Shown: positions 11,721 to 24,635, counted from the stretch's first letter. The stretch: DNA of 58,000 bases from Cryptomeria japonica (GCF_030272615.1 NC_081409.1:244279924-244337923); one strand, 5' to 3'. Made by a program: numbers and translations. The notes: generated by a model not told the origin, from the letters alone.

Positions 11721-12139
11721 GAATGTTAGCTATTTCATATTTCAACATTAGATCTGCAAGTTTGTGTTTCCTAAGTATGAGAATTAGTTAAATGAGTCTA
11801 CACATCAACTCTTGGAGTCAAAACAACCATTGTCTGAGTTATAACATCAGTATTTTAAACTTCAGAGTTCCTGGTTCAAACTTTAGCTCTTATGGTCCAA
11901 ATGACAATTCTCCTGGTTCAAACTTTAGCTCTTTTGGTCCAAATGTCAGCTCTCTTGGTTTGAATGTCAACTTGCTCATGTTTCAACACTAGATCTCTCA
12001 GTTTGTGCTTGCTAGGTCTAAACATCAGTTGTCTGAGTCTAAAAATCAAATATTCGGGTCCAAAAAACAATCTTTTAAGTTCAAACAACCATTTGCTAAT
12101 ACCAAACATCACTGATTTGAACTTTAGAGTAATTGAATT

Positions 12140-12345
12140 GCAGTATAGCATTTTTAGTCTCTGTCTCACAGTTCTTGGTCTATCTGGTAGCATTTTTGGT
12201 CTCTGTCTCAGAGTTCGTGGTCTGTCTGATAGCATTTTTGGTCTCTATCTCATAGTGGTCTATCTGATAGCATTTCCGGTCTTTGTCTCAATGTTCTTGG
12301 TTTGTACCTCAGCATTTCTGGTCATTTTGTCAACGTTATCTGGTC
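12140..12345 (+). repeat. ~45-bp tandem repeat
   Basis: Three to four degenerate units of TAGCATTTTTGGTCTCTGTCTCA followed by GAGTTCGTGGTCTGTCTGA. The unit sequence differs from the 21-bp array but shares the GGTCT theme. No gene is seen. Confidence 0.6.
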
Positions 12346-13269
12346 AGGATAGCAATGTTTTTGGTCATTTTGTCAGCATTTATGGTAAACTACACCAAAA
12401 TCAGAAAACAAAAACAACCCATTTATCAGACAGTCAAACATAGAGATTAGGTTATCTTCTCAAGGCTCTCAGTCAGGTTATATTTTGTCAAAGCAGATTC
12501 AAAGCTAGACACATTAAGGTTTTCAAATATTCATCTCCAACAAGTTCAAGATCCAACATCTCAAAGTGCATCACCACATTTTCTTTGATAAATCGATCTC
12601 TTAAACATAGTTTCTCAATAGGATCTATCATCCTTTATCACGGAACTACAACGCTTGATCAAACTAACCTCATTCTCTATCATAGGATATATCGTTCCTA
12701 TTGAACTTGGTCATATCAAAACCACAAAACTTGCACTCCAAACTAGGATTGAGAAACTTGCAAACTAGCGAATACTTGAATGACCATTTTGTGTCATCCA
12801 AAAAAGAGGAAGCTTAGTCAAAAAGCAATCTTGAAAAGGAGAAGATTTCTCTACATCAATCTCAAACTCTTATTGAAACATCATGTATTCTTACACCGCT
12901 ATCGTGATTATTTACGCAGTCATAGAAATAAGTTTGCCAATGAACCTCTAAGAATGCTAGCCTTACAACAAAGATCGGGATTATCCCAATCTCTCAACAA
13001 AAGTGGTCGTATCAATTTATCATATTTACCTCAGCAATTGATCACTTATTGAGACACATTATAGAAAATTGAAACCTCGCAAAATATTCAGGACACGTGT
13101 ATGCCCGTTTTAACCAAGGCTCAGAGATGAAAATCAAAGAAATATAGAAATAGAAACACTTGAAATGGCATAAGATTGCGAGGAAATGACACAAGGAAAT
13201 GAAATATAAGAAGAGATAACAAATCAACACATTAGATAAATTCAACAAGATCCAAAATTTGATAAATTC
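12346..13269 (+). other. Leader-like region before Tat gag
   Basis: AT-rich sequence with only short broken ORFs (for example 12780-13052, Arg/Lys-rich, no recognised domain). Its position directly before the gag ORF fits the long untranslated leader usual in Tat elements. No primer-binding site was identified. Confidence 0.4.
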
Positions 13270-14604
13270 ATGGAGAAAATATTGGAGGGAGAAAAAGAGA
13301 AATATTTCTTAATGTTAGAACATTTAGGTGCTAAACTTCCCCAAGATTTTGACATAAATAACTTAGGACAAAAGGAAGGATCAAGTGACACTCACAATGA
13401 CAATGAGCAAAATGAGGAAACTCTCAATTGCGGGAAGGATGACACAAGAACTCTTGAAGACACAAGAAGAACTCATGATGACACAAGAACTCATGAGGAC
13501 ACACAAAGAACTAATGATGACACATGCAGAACTCAGGATGATGCAAGAAGAACTCATGATGGTATGAGGATAAATCATGTCGATGATACTCTTTTAAATC
13601 TCACTCAACAAATACAAACTCTACAACAACAGATTCGGGATATGCAAAATGGAACAAGTGCCAATATATATTATTTAGAAGACATTTGTCCATATCCTTT
13701 TGATAGGAGTTTGAACATGCTACCATTTCCACAACATTGTGAGATACCAAAATATTATAAATACGATGGGAAAATTGATCCACAAGATCACATCAGAGAA
13801 TTTTGCACAATGAGCATGGAATTCTCTCACAATGAAACATATCTCATGTGGCTATTCCTTAGAAGTTTGAGTGGATAATCAATTGAATGGTTTTCTAAAT
13901 TACCCCTTGGGATTAGATCATTTGAAGAGTTGGTAAACAAATTCATTTCACAATACTCTTACAACATACAACATGAGAAAATGATGTTGGATTTGTGCAA
14001 TATTAAACAAAAGAGTGGAGAGTCTTTCATGACCTTCTTGCAGAGATGGAGACATTTATTCAACAGATATCCTAGACCAGTACCTAATCACAAAGAGATG
14101 GATATATTCATCAATAACCTCACGAGTGAAATGAGTTATAGGCTCAAATTACAATGTCCTCCTAGTTTTGCAAAGATGATTGAAAATAGACTCAAAATTG
14201 AGGATGCTATGATTAAGAAAAGAGAATTGAAACTCTATAAAGAAGGAAACAATTCCTCAAACTCCTTCCATAATAACAACAACAACAACAATAACAATAA
14301 TAATAAACTAAAATTTTGGACAAGAAACATAAATGTTGTGAATGATGGAAGAATTGATAACCATAATGTTAAACCACAACAACCTATATTCAATTTGTCA
14401 AGTAGAACACTGGTGAGCAATCAAGACAACAACGCTAAAACAAAATCATTATTTCCCAATATGCGCAAAAAATTTACCAACATTGGGGAACCATTGCAAT
14501 TAGCTTTAAAAACTCTTCTTGCAAACAAATTAATCACATTACTAGAAGCAAGAGATTTTGAGCCCAAAATTAAACCAAGTTGGTGGAACGATAATCATTT
14601 TTGA
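13270..14604 (+). pseudogene. Tat gag (capsid) pseudogene
   Basis: Structural protein that packages element RNA. A retrotransposon-gag domain is visible in the second half, with FISQYSYN, KSGESFMTFLQRWR and an INNLTSEM-like end. A stop at about 13876 splits it into two frames with the same polarity. The N-terminal part holds a degenerate 15-18-bp coding repeat (13438-13563) giving DDTR/RTHED-type units. An (AAC)n tract near 14268-14305 encodes an Asn run. I saw no convincing CCHC zinc knuckle. Confidence 0.7.
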
Positions 14605-14904
14605 GAGTTTCATAGGAACAAAGGGCATCAAACCAATGATTGTCAAAGACTCAAACATGTTATTGAAGATTTAATTGACAATGAGGTCATCATAGTGGAT
14701 GGGCACAAAACAAATGAATCACATACAACCTTGAAAACTCCACTGCCCAATTATGAAAAAGGTGAAACATCCAACAATCAAAATGACAAAGGGAAAGCAA
14801 AAGTTAACTATGCTCATGCCTATGATAATGTAGTAAACATCATTATCATCAAAGAGAAGACACCAACAAAACCAATGCATGCCATTACTTGAAGTAAAGC
14901 TAAG

Positions 14905-15566
14905 GTGGCATTCCCTAGTGTGACAAATAATGCAACATCTAACTCAAGGCAATACAACATAGTGGATCAATTGCAGAAAACCCCTACGCAGATATCAATA
15001 CTAGAGCTCTTAAAACTCTCACCAACGCATAAGGAAATATTAGAGAAATCTCTAGTTAAAACCACAGTCTCCAAAGATTTGGATGTTGATCAATTCCAAA
15101 ATATTGTAGGACACCTCATAGCTCCTCATTTCCTATCATTCACAGAACATGATGACGTGTCATTGCAAAATCCTGACAATTCTCCACTACACATTGAAGT
15201 GCTTATTCACAAAACACACATCAAACGTGTTCTCATAGATGGAAGAGCAAGCTTGAATATTTGTGCATTGAGTTTAGTGTGTGCCCTAGGTTTTTAAAAG
15301 AAGCAGTGGATCCTAGAAAGAAAATAACCATCAAAACCTATGATGAAGAAGAGTGATCCTCTAAGGGAACAATGATATTACCACTCAGGATAGGACCCAT
15401 TCAAAGAGATATGGTTTTTCAAGTCCTGGACTTGAATCTATCCTATAACATTCTTCTAGGCAGACAGTGGATCTACGACATGCAGACAGTTCCTTCGACA
15501 TATCACCAATGTATTAAATTCCCTTATAATGGACAAGAGGTAACAATTTTAGTAGATTCCACTTAG
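14905..15566 (+). pseudogene. Tat aspartic protease pseudogene
   Basis: Retropepsin-type protease that cleaves the Gag-Pol polyprotein. The active-site region reads LIDGRASLNIC, where Tat proteases normally have DGGAS or DSGAS. The Gly-to-Arg change is a single G-to-A. A frame break after 15297 is followed by the second half, containing YNILLGRQWI and AVPST-like VPSTYHQ. The flap and C-terminal motifs are otherwise in the usual order. Confidence 0.7.
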
Positions 15567-15653
15567 TATTGCAGTAATCTGAGGCCAGCTCAGGATGCCA
15601 CAGTTCCTCATAATAGAGAAGCAATCTCTCCTATCTCATTATCCCAAGAAAAA

Positions 15654-16970
15654 TTGTTGATGTCAACCTTAGAAAACTTTGATAAGAAACTGAAATTGAA
15701 TGATAAGGGAATGGGAGAGTATTTTCTACAGGCTCTACCACTTTCCCCAATATCTTATGGGAAACCAACAAGTTCAAAACCACAACTCCCGCAAAAACCT
15801 CTTCAAATATTTGATGGAGCCTTTGTTAGAGCAGGGACATTATCTGAAGAAACTGAGAACAAGGATGTGCTACAATGGTTATATAAGGATGAAGAAGTTC
15901 AACAGAAAATCAATAATGTCAGCATACCCAAAGAAAAATATGGAAAAGGATTCAACATCCTACAGAAAATGGGATACACTAGAACAAGACCTATGGGAAA
16001 AAGAAAAGAAGGTCTTCTATGACCCATACAACCTACATCTCAAATCGCTAAAGATAAATCAGGCTTAGGGCATGGACAAGTTACTCCAGAAGATGAAACA
16101 CATTCTAGACAACCAAAAGAGAAGCACGATAGAAGGCAAGAGGAACTTTCAATCCAAAGAGAGGAAACATTTGATATAAAACAACAAGAAGAGAACAAAA
16201 GAAAATAAGAGGAGTTGATAATTCAAAGGGTGGAAACAACCTCTAATCAACAACAAAAACAAGAGGACATAAGATCACAAGAAGACAAAATCTCTAGTAG
16301 ACTAGAAAAAAAAAAAGACAAGAAATGGATGTAAGGCAAGAAGATCTGATAGCCAGACTAGCAGAAGTAACCATCAGTCCAGAAGAAGTTGAATATGAGA
16401 GAAGAAAAGCAATGGCAAGGAAAACAGAAGAAGCAAACCACAATCTATGTGAGAAAATATGTAGATTACAAGCTAGCAGTGAAATTGACTCACATAAGTA
16501 GGAATTTGATACATATTTTAAAATATGTTGTGAAGAATCTTGTGATACAAAAGATGTATATATTGATTTAGTCCTGCATATGTGGACCAAACTTTAGAAT
16601 ATAGGCCACTTGAATGGGAATCACAAACTAACGATTCTAACTTCACTGAGACCAATCGGAGGGTGATCAGGATAATGTATATTGAGGAGAGTGATATCCT
16701 TAACTTAGCTGAAACAACAAAAAACTTTGACAATTATTTCATGACCGTTGAAGTATTTAAAATTATCCAATCAGACGATCTGTTACCCTTAATACACCCA
16801 TAACTTATTGACTGGCACATCACCGGAATCAGTAAAGTTGACACCTTCCCAAATGACCATGCTATAGTTGTATATCTGAATTCTGTTGAACCCGTAACAC
16901 CCAAAAGAGCCTCCACCAATGAATCTAATAACACATCTTCTAGTTAGGGGGGGCCAAATCTTCCAGTTGA
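15654..16970 (+). pseudogene. G-patch domain and charged linker of Tat polyprotein
   Basis: Between protease and reverse transcriptase the frame at 15654-16022 ends in GKGFNILQKMGY followed by a KRKEGL motif. This matches the glycine-rich G-patch fold, an RNA-binding module reported after the protease in some Tat elements. The next kilobase encodes Gln/Glu/Lys-rich fragments in shifting frames with no known domain. The region is heavily broken. Confidence 0.6.
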
Positions 16971-17021
16971 AAAAGTGAAATTAAAGAATTAAAAAAAAGG
17001 TCTAACACTGAAAACCATTTT

Positions 17022-18655
17022 ATGGCAACATTTAACCAATCAAAAGATAAAATAAAGGGCATATCTGAGGGTGAAAACCTCCTTGAGGTGCCCAAAGATG
17101 GAAGATTTGACACCATCCCAAAACATTTTCAAGAAAGATCAGCTATCCTAATTGAACCTATAGAAGCAGTCAACATTGGTACTCCAGATAATTCCAAGAT
17201 TCTTCATCCTGCAGCATCTTTAACAGAACAAGAGAGAAAAGAATACAACGACATCTTCAAGAGAAGGAAAATCAACTTTACATGGTCATACGCAGATATG
17301 CCAGGACTAGATCCATACCTCATCATGCATCACCTCAATGTCACTCCAGGAGCTAAGTGAGTCAAACCAAAACTCAAGAAGATGCATCCTCACATTGCTC
17401 TTCTAGTCAAAGAAGAGTTGAAGAAACTATTAGATGTAGGATTCATAAGACCAATTGCATATCCAGACTAGGTGTCAAGTATTGTACCTGTATCAAAACC
17501 GGATAAGAGTATCAAAGTGTGTATAGACTTCATGGACCTGAAGAAGGAATTCCCTAAGGATGATTTTCCACTACCAAGTATTGACATCATTGTAGATCTT
17601 ACAATAGGTCATGAAATGTTCTCTTTAATGGATGGTTTCTCAGGGTACAACCAAATCAAGATAGCCCCTAAAGATTAAGAGAAAACAACATTCACGTGCC
17701 CTTGGGGTACTTTCCGTTCAAGTGTCATGCCTTTTGGGCTCAAGAATGTCGGGGCTACTTATCAGAGAGAAATGAACACCATTTTCCATGATATGATGCA
17801 TACCTGCATGGAAGATTTGTTTGCATGATATACTAGCAAAATCGCACACTAGAGAAAAACACCTGGAAATTTTAGACAGAATATTTGATTGATTAGAGAA
17901 ATACAAGTTAAAATTGAATCCAAAGAAGTGTGCTTTTAGGGTCACATCAGGGAATCTTTTGGGATATATCATATCGGTTCAAGGAATAGAAGTTGATCTA
18001 GCAAAGGTAAAAGCTATAATGGAAATGGAATCCCCAAATAACATCAATCAGTTGCATTATCTACAAGGTAGATTGCAGTAAATAAGAAGGTTCATAGCGC
18101 AATTGATTGATCATTTTCATCCATTCACTCACTTATTGCACAAGAATGTTCCATTCAGATGGAATGACAAATGTGAGGAAGCCTTCACTCAAATCAAGGA
18201 ATATTTGGTAACTTCGCTAGTACTAGCATCGCCGATTGAAGGAAAACCATTGTTGCTTTACATCTCAGCTAGAGAAGTATCACTAGGAGATATCCTAGTG
18301 CAACACAACAACGAAGGAAAAGAATGATCAATCTACTATATCAGCAGAACTCTAGTGGGATATGAGTTGAACTACACAATCATGGAGAAAACATGCCTAG
18401 CAATAGTGCTTGCAACCCAAAAGTTACGACATTATATGCTCACACATTCAATGAAGTTGATTGCCAAGATGGATCCTCTAAAATATCTGCTAAGAAAGGC
18501 AACACTAATAGGTCGACTAGCTAAATGGGTCATGGTGCTGAGTGAATTTGATATTGAGCATGTTGATCAAAAAGCTATAAAAGGACAAGTAATTGTGGAT
18601 CAACTAGTTGAAGCGCCCTTAGACGATGATACACCATTACCCATTGAATTTCCTG
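17022..18655 (+). pseudogene. Tat reverse transcriptase and RNase H pseudogene
   Basis: Copies element RNA into DNA and removes the RNA strand. Seen in order: TWSYADMPGLDP, a PVSKPD motif, CIDFMDLKKEFPKDDFPLP, SGYNQIKIAPKD and VMPFGLKNVGATYQR. The catalytic YVDD segment near 17820 is destroyed. A frame change occurs there and the surviving bases read LHDILAKS, so the first catalytic Asp is His. The RNase H part follows from 18103 (PFRWNDKCEEAF, LLLYISA). Numerous TAG, TGA and TAA stops are present, several at expected Gln codons. Confidence 0.8.
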
Positions 18656-18669
18656 ATGCAGATGTCCTC

Positions 18670-19030
18670 ACTGTCAGCAAGAAGACTTGGGAACTATATT
18701 TTGATGGCTCCTACACATAGCATGGATTGGGTTCATGAATCGTATTCATAACACCTCAAGGCCACACTATTCCTAAATCATAAAAGTTGAGCTTCCCATT
18801 TACAAATAATACTGCAGAATATGAAGCAATAGTCATTGGTCTCAAGATGGCCATTGAATGGAATATCACATAGTTTCATATCTATGGTGATTCCCAACTA
18901 GTTATCAATCAAATAAATAATGAATATCAAACCAAGGATGATAAAGCGATGCCCTACAAGAAAATAGTTGATGATTTCAAGAAATACTTTGTAGAGATCA
19001 CTTTTGATCAGATCCCAAGGAATAAAAATA
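18670..19030 (+). pseudogene. Additional RNase H domain of Tat lineage
   Basis: The frame reads WELYFDGSYT, then a stop where Gln or Lys is expected, then IVFITPQGHTIPKS, NNTAEYEAIVIGLKMAIEW and IYGDSQLVINQI. These are the conserved Asp, Glu and Asp blocks of an archaeal/plant-type RNase H. It lies directly after the retroviral-type RNase H, the order reported for Tat-lineage elements. Stops at about 18718, 18736, 18780 and 18871 interrupt it. Confidence 0.75.
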
Positions 19031-19249
19031 AAGTAGCAAATGCCATGGAAATGATAGAATCTCTTTTACAAACTCAAGAGAATCAAGAGCGTTACGAATT
19101 CCTGGTGGAAGAGCTCTTTTATCCAGCCCATGATTCCCCTAACACCCAAATCGTTTGCAATATATCCAAAACTAATTCCTCACAATATGGCCCAACATAT
19201 CTTTACTTGAAAGATAATATCCTTCCCCCAAATCTCTCACAAAACTAGA

Positions 19250-20419
19250 AATGAAACTTTATCCGTCAATCCACTCGTTATACCATTATAGTTGATACCC
19301 TTTACAGACGAAGTCTGGATAATACTCTCCTCAAGTGCCTCGAATGTGGCGAATCCAAAAAAGCCTTAAACAAAGTCCATGAAGGTATTTGTGGCACACA
19401 TTCAAGTGGTCTTACGCTAGCTAAGAAAATAATATGCTTGGGTTATTATTGGCCCATTGTGGAAAGAGATTCCTTCACATATGCTAAGAAATGTAAACAA
19501 TGTCAGGTTCACGACAATCTGATATATGCACCAGCACAAAGAGCTGCATCCTTTGGCAAGATCATGGCCATTTTCCCAATGGGGTCTAGACCTGGTAGGA
19601 AAGATTCACCCTTCATCTTAAAATGGACACAATTTTATTTTGACTGGATTGAAGCAGTGCATTTAACAATAGTGATAGGGAAACAAATATCTTCCTTTAT
19701 CCTCAACTATATCATTTGTCTTTATGAAATTCCCATATCCATTATCACTGATAATGGAAGACCCTTTAAGAATAAAGATGTGAAAGAACTATGTGAGTGA
19801 TTCCAAATCCATCATAGATTCACAACACCCTACAATCCTCAAGGGAATGGTCAAGTTGAGGCATCCAACAAAAAAATCCTAAACTTTTTTGAAGAAGATA
19901 GTCAATGAAGCTGGTAAGGATTGACACATTCAGTTGAATACTTCTCTATGGGCTTATTGCACTAGAATTTTTACACCCACTAGAGAAACTCCATATTGCC
20001 TTGTATATGGGTCAGAAGCAATCTTACCAATTGAAGTAGAGATACCTTCTCTACGGGTGTCACTAAAGGGCCTTATTCTAGATGAGGAGCAGAGAGTATC
20101 CAGGTTACAAGAACTAGAGTTGCTACAAGAGCATCCCCAAAATGCTTCTGATCACTTAAAAGCATATCAAAAAAGGATGGCTAGAAGCTACAATCATCAA
20201 GTCAAGCCAAGAGTATTTATGTTGGGAGGTCTTGTCTTAAAAGAAAATCCACGTAACAAGAAAGATCGAGAGAAAAAGGGAAAATTTGAACCAAACTGTT
20301 TAGGTCCTTTTGTCATGGTTGCTGCATATGGATCCAGAGCCTACAAATTGTCAACACTAGAAGGCGAGTGGTTTGAAGAACCTATCAACATAATGCATCT
20401 GAAAAAGTTATATGTCTAA
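19250..20419 (+). pseudogene. Tat integrase pseudogene
   Basis: Integrase joins element DNA to the chromosome. The zinc-binding region is visible (VHEGICGTHSSG, then KKCKQCQ), followed by the core with FDWIEAV, IITDNGRPF and NPQGNGQVEASNK. The first catalytic Asp region is altered. A frameshift near 19900 precedes the C-terminal part (19934-20419), which contains PYCLVYGSEAILPIE and the GPFVMVAAYGSRAYKLS-type end. Stops and frame changes make it non-functional. Confidence 0.78.
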
Positions 20420-20712
20420 AAGCACAAAATCCAAAAATAGTGAAAAAGCAAAAAAATACAAAAATACTGAAAACAATGAAAAAAATAAAATATAAAATAT
20501 GAGAAAAAATGCAATAAAAACAAATGGTGAAAACCTGGCAACAGGCGCTATCTGTCAGATAGCTCTTCCATCTATGATTTAATGCTTTCCTTCTACATCC
20601 ATTCATTTCATTTGTATATATCCATCATAAAGCCTTTTGTACATAATCAGGAAACACCATCTCACCATGGTTTGGATCATCATTGTATATCCATAATAAA
20701 GTTTGTGTCTAG

Positions 20713-20725
20713 ACTGGGGGCAAAA
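20713..20725 (+). promoter_or_regulatory. Putative polypurine tract of the Tat element
   Basis: ACTGGGGGCAAAA lies about 300 bp after the integrase stop. This fits the polypurine tract that primes plus-strand synthesis at the 3' LTR of Tat/Athila elements. The LTR that should follow could not be delimited. Confidence 0.45.
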
Positions 20726-22006
20726 TCCTAAACCTAGCTAGGGGAAAACTATCACTTTGAGCTTAGTCAAATAGGAAGAATGACAGTTACACAACACTTG
20801 TCAAGCGAGAACTAGGACACATCCAATGTTGAACACAAGATCAAATCATCAACTATCAACTATCAAATTAAGAATAACAAACACATATCAATGGATGATC
20901 TTTTGACTAACGGTTTTAACACTTGGACAACAATGGTTCAACTTTTATATCTTGATTTTCGCTATCATAATTCCTAAGTGACTCAAGGATGTCTCTTCAA
21001 GAGGAACAAGGAAGGAACATGATAGTTTCATGTCTATTATCTATAAATTAATCATTGATAATGTGCAAATTGTCTCAATACACAATCATCTAAGTATCAT
21101 TGAGGACATTTTAGATTTGCACATAGAAATGGTTGATATTTCCTGTTTTATGCAAGTAACACTCAGGTCATCTCGGTTCAATTATACCTTGATGCTTGTG
21201 CTAACTTACAATATCAAAACCTAGGAAAGTAGTGCTCAGGTCATCATGGTTCAATTATACCACTGATGTTTGCACTCACTTCCCACATTTTAAAGGCTCA
21301 ATGATGACAAAAAGCAATGACCAAATGACCGGTCCGATCACAGCATTACATTTCATTCACATTTGTATATTTAAAGTAGTTTGCATTCCATTTTGCATGG
21401 GATCACAAGAGCTCATCTTTTCCAAGACCAAAAGCTTCAATATGGTGTTATCTCTCTTATTAAGTGATTGAGTACATTGCATATTAACAAAAATAATCAA
21501 TTCATCTATCTTGCATGATAAGTTAGTTCATTTCATCACATATAAGCATGGCATAATAAGACATCATTCATATAGATCATTCAATCATTCCTTTAAAATT
21601 GATCATTCATGGCATAAATATTAATCTTGTAACATGGCATCATCATTTTATCCATCTCATATCAATATGCATAAATAAAATCATAAAAGCATCATAAAAA
21701 TAGGAAACATTTCATTGCACATGCATCACCTAGTACATAAATACATCCATCATCTATAATCTATAATCTTATAGAAAGTAAAGCATACATCATGAAAGTA
21801 GTTGCATAGCATAATCATATAGCAAATAAAATGCATCCATAATCTCATAGGTCATATAGAATGAATAGAATCGACTACATATCATATCATCAAAAAGATC
21901 AATGTCCAAGGTACAATGATATCACAAAAATATATGAGATACATCACAAATGTAAATCGTGGCAATCATCGATATCTCATCGCAGAAAGGTGTATGCATC
22001 AATGGA
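20726..22006. other. Non-coding, with a 75-bp imperfect duplication
   Basis: No gene found. It may include the remains of a Tat 3' LTR. A block with CTCAGGTCAT and GGTTCAATTATACC occurs at about 21160-21190 and again at about 21235-21265. From 21480 to 21900 the sequence is AT-rich with many CAT-containing short repeats. Confidence 0.5.
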
Positions 22007-22317
22007 TCAATGTCCCATATCAGTGTGACCACTAGGGCATGGAGCAAAACTCTGTCCTGATGTGACAGGTCTAGTAACACCAACTTATACACTTGTACCT
22101 GGGTCCTCACCTAGGGGATCTCTATGAAGGGGCCTTGTCACTCCTCGACTCTCAGACTAGCTCTGCCCCGATCTCCTGCTCATCTGTGAAAACCTTGAAG
22201 CCCTCTGATCAACATGAACAATAGTGTAGTATAAGGTCCTATAATACTCAGCCTCCTGGATCGCCTAGTGCATCATCTTTAGGGAAGCCTTCCTTGAACT
22301 AAACCCTCCTGACATCT
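22007..22317 (-). pseudogene. PMD gene, C-terminal segment
   Basis: Third and last piece of the plant-mobile-domain gene that begins at 39812. Read on the minus strand, the frame leaving 37185 continues here if one copy of the CATCT target-site duplication is dropped. It then runs MSGGFSSRK and EAEYYRTLYYTIVH through a Ser/Arg/Gly-rich tail to a TGA at 22009-22007. Three in-frame TAG or TAA codons interrupt it. No known domain is in this tail. Confidence 0.6.
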
Positions 22318-24420
22318 TGATAGGGAGGTTGCTAGGTAAGTGCTCAAAAGGCCAATTTGAGTCAAAAGGCCATAAAAGGAAACAAGAGGTATTGTTTGAG
22401 TCTGCTCCTAATGTTTGCAATAACAAGTTTAGTTACACTTGATAGGTCTCTCTACAAGTCTTCACCATCAACCTCCCTTCTTGGTGGAAATTCACACCCT
22501 TGCTCTAGCTTACTCCAACTCCTCACTTCACCCATCTACACATTTCTCAATCACTGGCTTACTGGACATTCAACTTATTGTTTTCATTGTTCATTAGGCA
22601 GTTCCAACATGGTCATGTAGGGGCAGCAAGGTTTTGTTCAAGTTTGTCAACCAAACTTAGTTTTAGGCCCATAGCCTTTGGCTTGCTCAATACACCAACC
22701 AAGGGTCAAAAAATCCAATTGAGGCTATGCACTATCCAAGGTCCTATTTTTCATTTGGTTCACTATTTTAAAATTTCCGCACAAAGTCTCATGAGCCCCA
22801 AACTCCTCCTTGCAACCGGGTTTAAAAAGTGTGTGTTATGTAGTCAAAGGGCTACTAGCTCGTGGAGGCCTAATTGGCCAAATTTTTCTTATTCTGCTCA
22901 ACGATGGCTAAAATCTCCCACAAACTCAATTTGGATGGTTTTTTAGGGGTATTTTCTAATGGATTTTCATGGTTTAGGCCTCTGCTATTGAAAAATGAGG
23001 ACTGTCCACTATTTGTGGCACTTTTGTAGGGTTTGGTAGGGTTTAGAACCAGTCATTCAGGACTTCTGCCACACCAAAATGAAGCCTTCCCCTGCTACTA
23101 CCCTGCAAAAATAATGCCAAACACTTGGCACACATCTGAGAAAGGAAGTGGAATACCACTATCACTGTCAAAATGCTGCCTTTTACCAGTTAGTTGTTGC
23201 CATCTCTTTAGACCTTCATAAGAAGGGAATTGAACTAGAATTACACCTCAATGGGGTCTATAAAACACTAATGAACTTCCCTATTACATAGCCTTCATGG
23301 TTATAAGGCTTGGATTATGCTTTGAAGCATTCCTTAAGCATTTGACAAATACAATTCACAAAAAATAGCGAGCTCACTGTTTTGTTTACAAAGTGAGAAT
23401 GTTCAATAAGAATAAGCTATTCTAACAAACCAATATGATGCTCAACACTCTTGGCCATATGTCCAGACCTCTGCCTCATACATTTTTTCACTCCAAATTT
23501 CTTTTGGGTGCAAATCTTGAGTTTTTGATCATGCTACTAGCCGAGTAATCAATACTTGCCTAGTATTCACTCAAGTCCTCCTTCCAAACACAATTTTGGC
23601 ATAAAGTAAAGCATATTTAGATTATATACATGAGTTAAAACTTGAATAAATCCATTTTGTGTGATCCCAGACCTGGATTAGTCAAGTGGTAGCATTTTGG
23701 AACCTCAAACCCTTGACAGGGCAGTGAGCACACAGAAGTAAAATAATTTTGTACAAACAAAATTCCAAAGGGAACCAGTACTACAATCACTTGGAGAGAA
23801 TTGTAAAACTACTATGCACACTTTCCAAAGGTATAGTATGGACTATCAAAGCTACAGTACGGATTGTTACTCCAAAGACGCAAAAAATAGTGAATAAAGC
23901 CAAAATTTCATGATTTTTATTAGGAATCTCTTGCTCATATAATCACCAACCTTATTCAAGGAAAAGAGAGGTCTTTTTATAGTCTAAAAAGTTATTTATC
24001 AAGCCCAATATGGACATGAGGCTTACACAACTTCATTTTGCAAGAAAAGTCAAAAAATGACAACTTTTACAAGCCCAAATGACAACATTTCTTGCTCCAA
24101 AAGACATTTTTGACAATCTAACCTTATCAACTTATCTAGGCACCTTAGAAATACTTAAAAACACTTATCAAACATGTTTCAATGCTTTGGAAAGCATTAG
24201 AAGACCTTTTTGGCAATTTTGCACATTTTTGCCAAAAATTGTCAACTCAAAGCCTGAAAGGCAAAACTAGACCTCTTGAGCCCAAAATGAGATCAAGACC
24301 ACTAAAAAAGACACACAAAAACCTAAAACAACATTATAAACTTGACACAAGACATTACAAACATGAAATCACAAATTACTCAAAAAGGAGAGTTTTGCTC
24401 AACTAGGTGCTCCTGCACCA
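22318..24420 (-). mobile_element. 3' LTR of chromovirus
   Basis: Closely similar to 35032-37179. On the minus strand it starts TGGTGCAGGAGCACC and ends CCCTATCA. A TATA box (TATAAAAA, plus positions 23974-23981) matches the one in the other LTR. It lacks about 45 bp near 23050 that the 5' LTR keeps. Directly before its start the minus strand reads TTTTTGGGGAGTA, a plausible polypurine tract. Confidence 0.9.
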
Positions 24421-24630
24421 TACTCCCCAAAAACAAAGAAGAAGAGATGTCAAACTTTTGAAAGTCAGCTTCAGGTATCCATGTGGCCTCTGAGATAGGC
24501 TTATCCTTCCATTTTATTAGATTCTCCATGTAGGTGTGATTCCTTGTCTTTTTGAGAATTCCTGGAGTTTAGAACCTGTTCTGCTTGGGGAATAGAAAGA
24601 GAAGGGAGAGATAGATCAAAAAGAGATTGT
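24421..24630 (-). pseudogene. Chromodomain end of chromovirus integrase
   Basis: The minus strand carries a chromodomain-like stretch, YMENLIKWKDKPISEATW followed by IPEADFQKFD, in the usual place before the polypurine tract. Chromodomains direct integration by binding modified histones. The upstream linker SDVAQSLFDLSLP lies in a different frame, so a frameshift separates the two. The linker is continuous with the integrase at 25859 once the solo LTR is removed. Confidence 0.7.
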
Positions 24631-24635
24631 GCAAC

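Larger units (their letters stand above)
13270..20725 (+). mobile_element. Degraded Ty3/gypsy retrotransposon, Tat lineage
   Basis: Domain order gag, protease, G-patch, reverse transcriptase, RNase H, a second RNase H and integrase is readable on the plus strand, followed by a purine tract at 20713. A second RNase H between the retroviral-type RNase H and integrase is a known hallmark of the plant Tat group. Many stops and several frameshifts make it non-functional. Flanking LTRs could not be paired by eye, so the outer limits given are those of the coding part. Confidence 0.8.
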
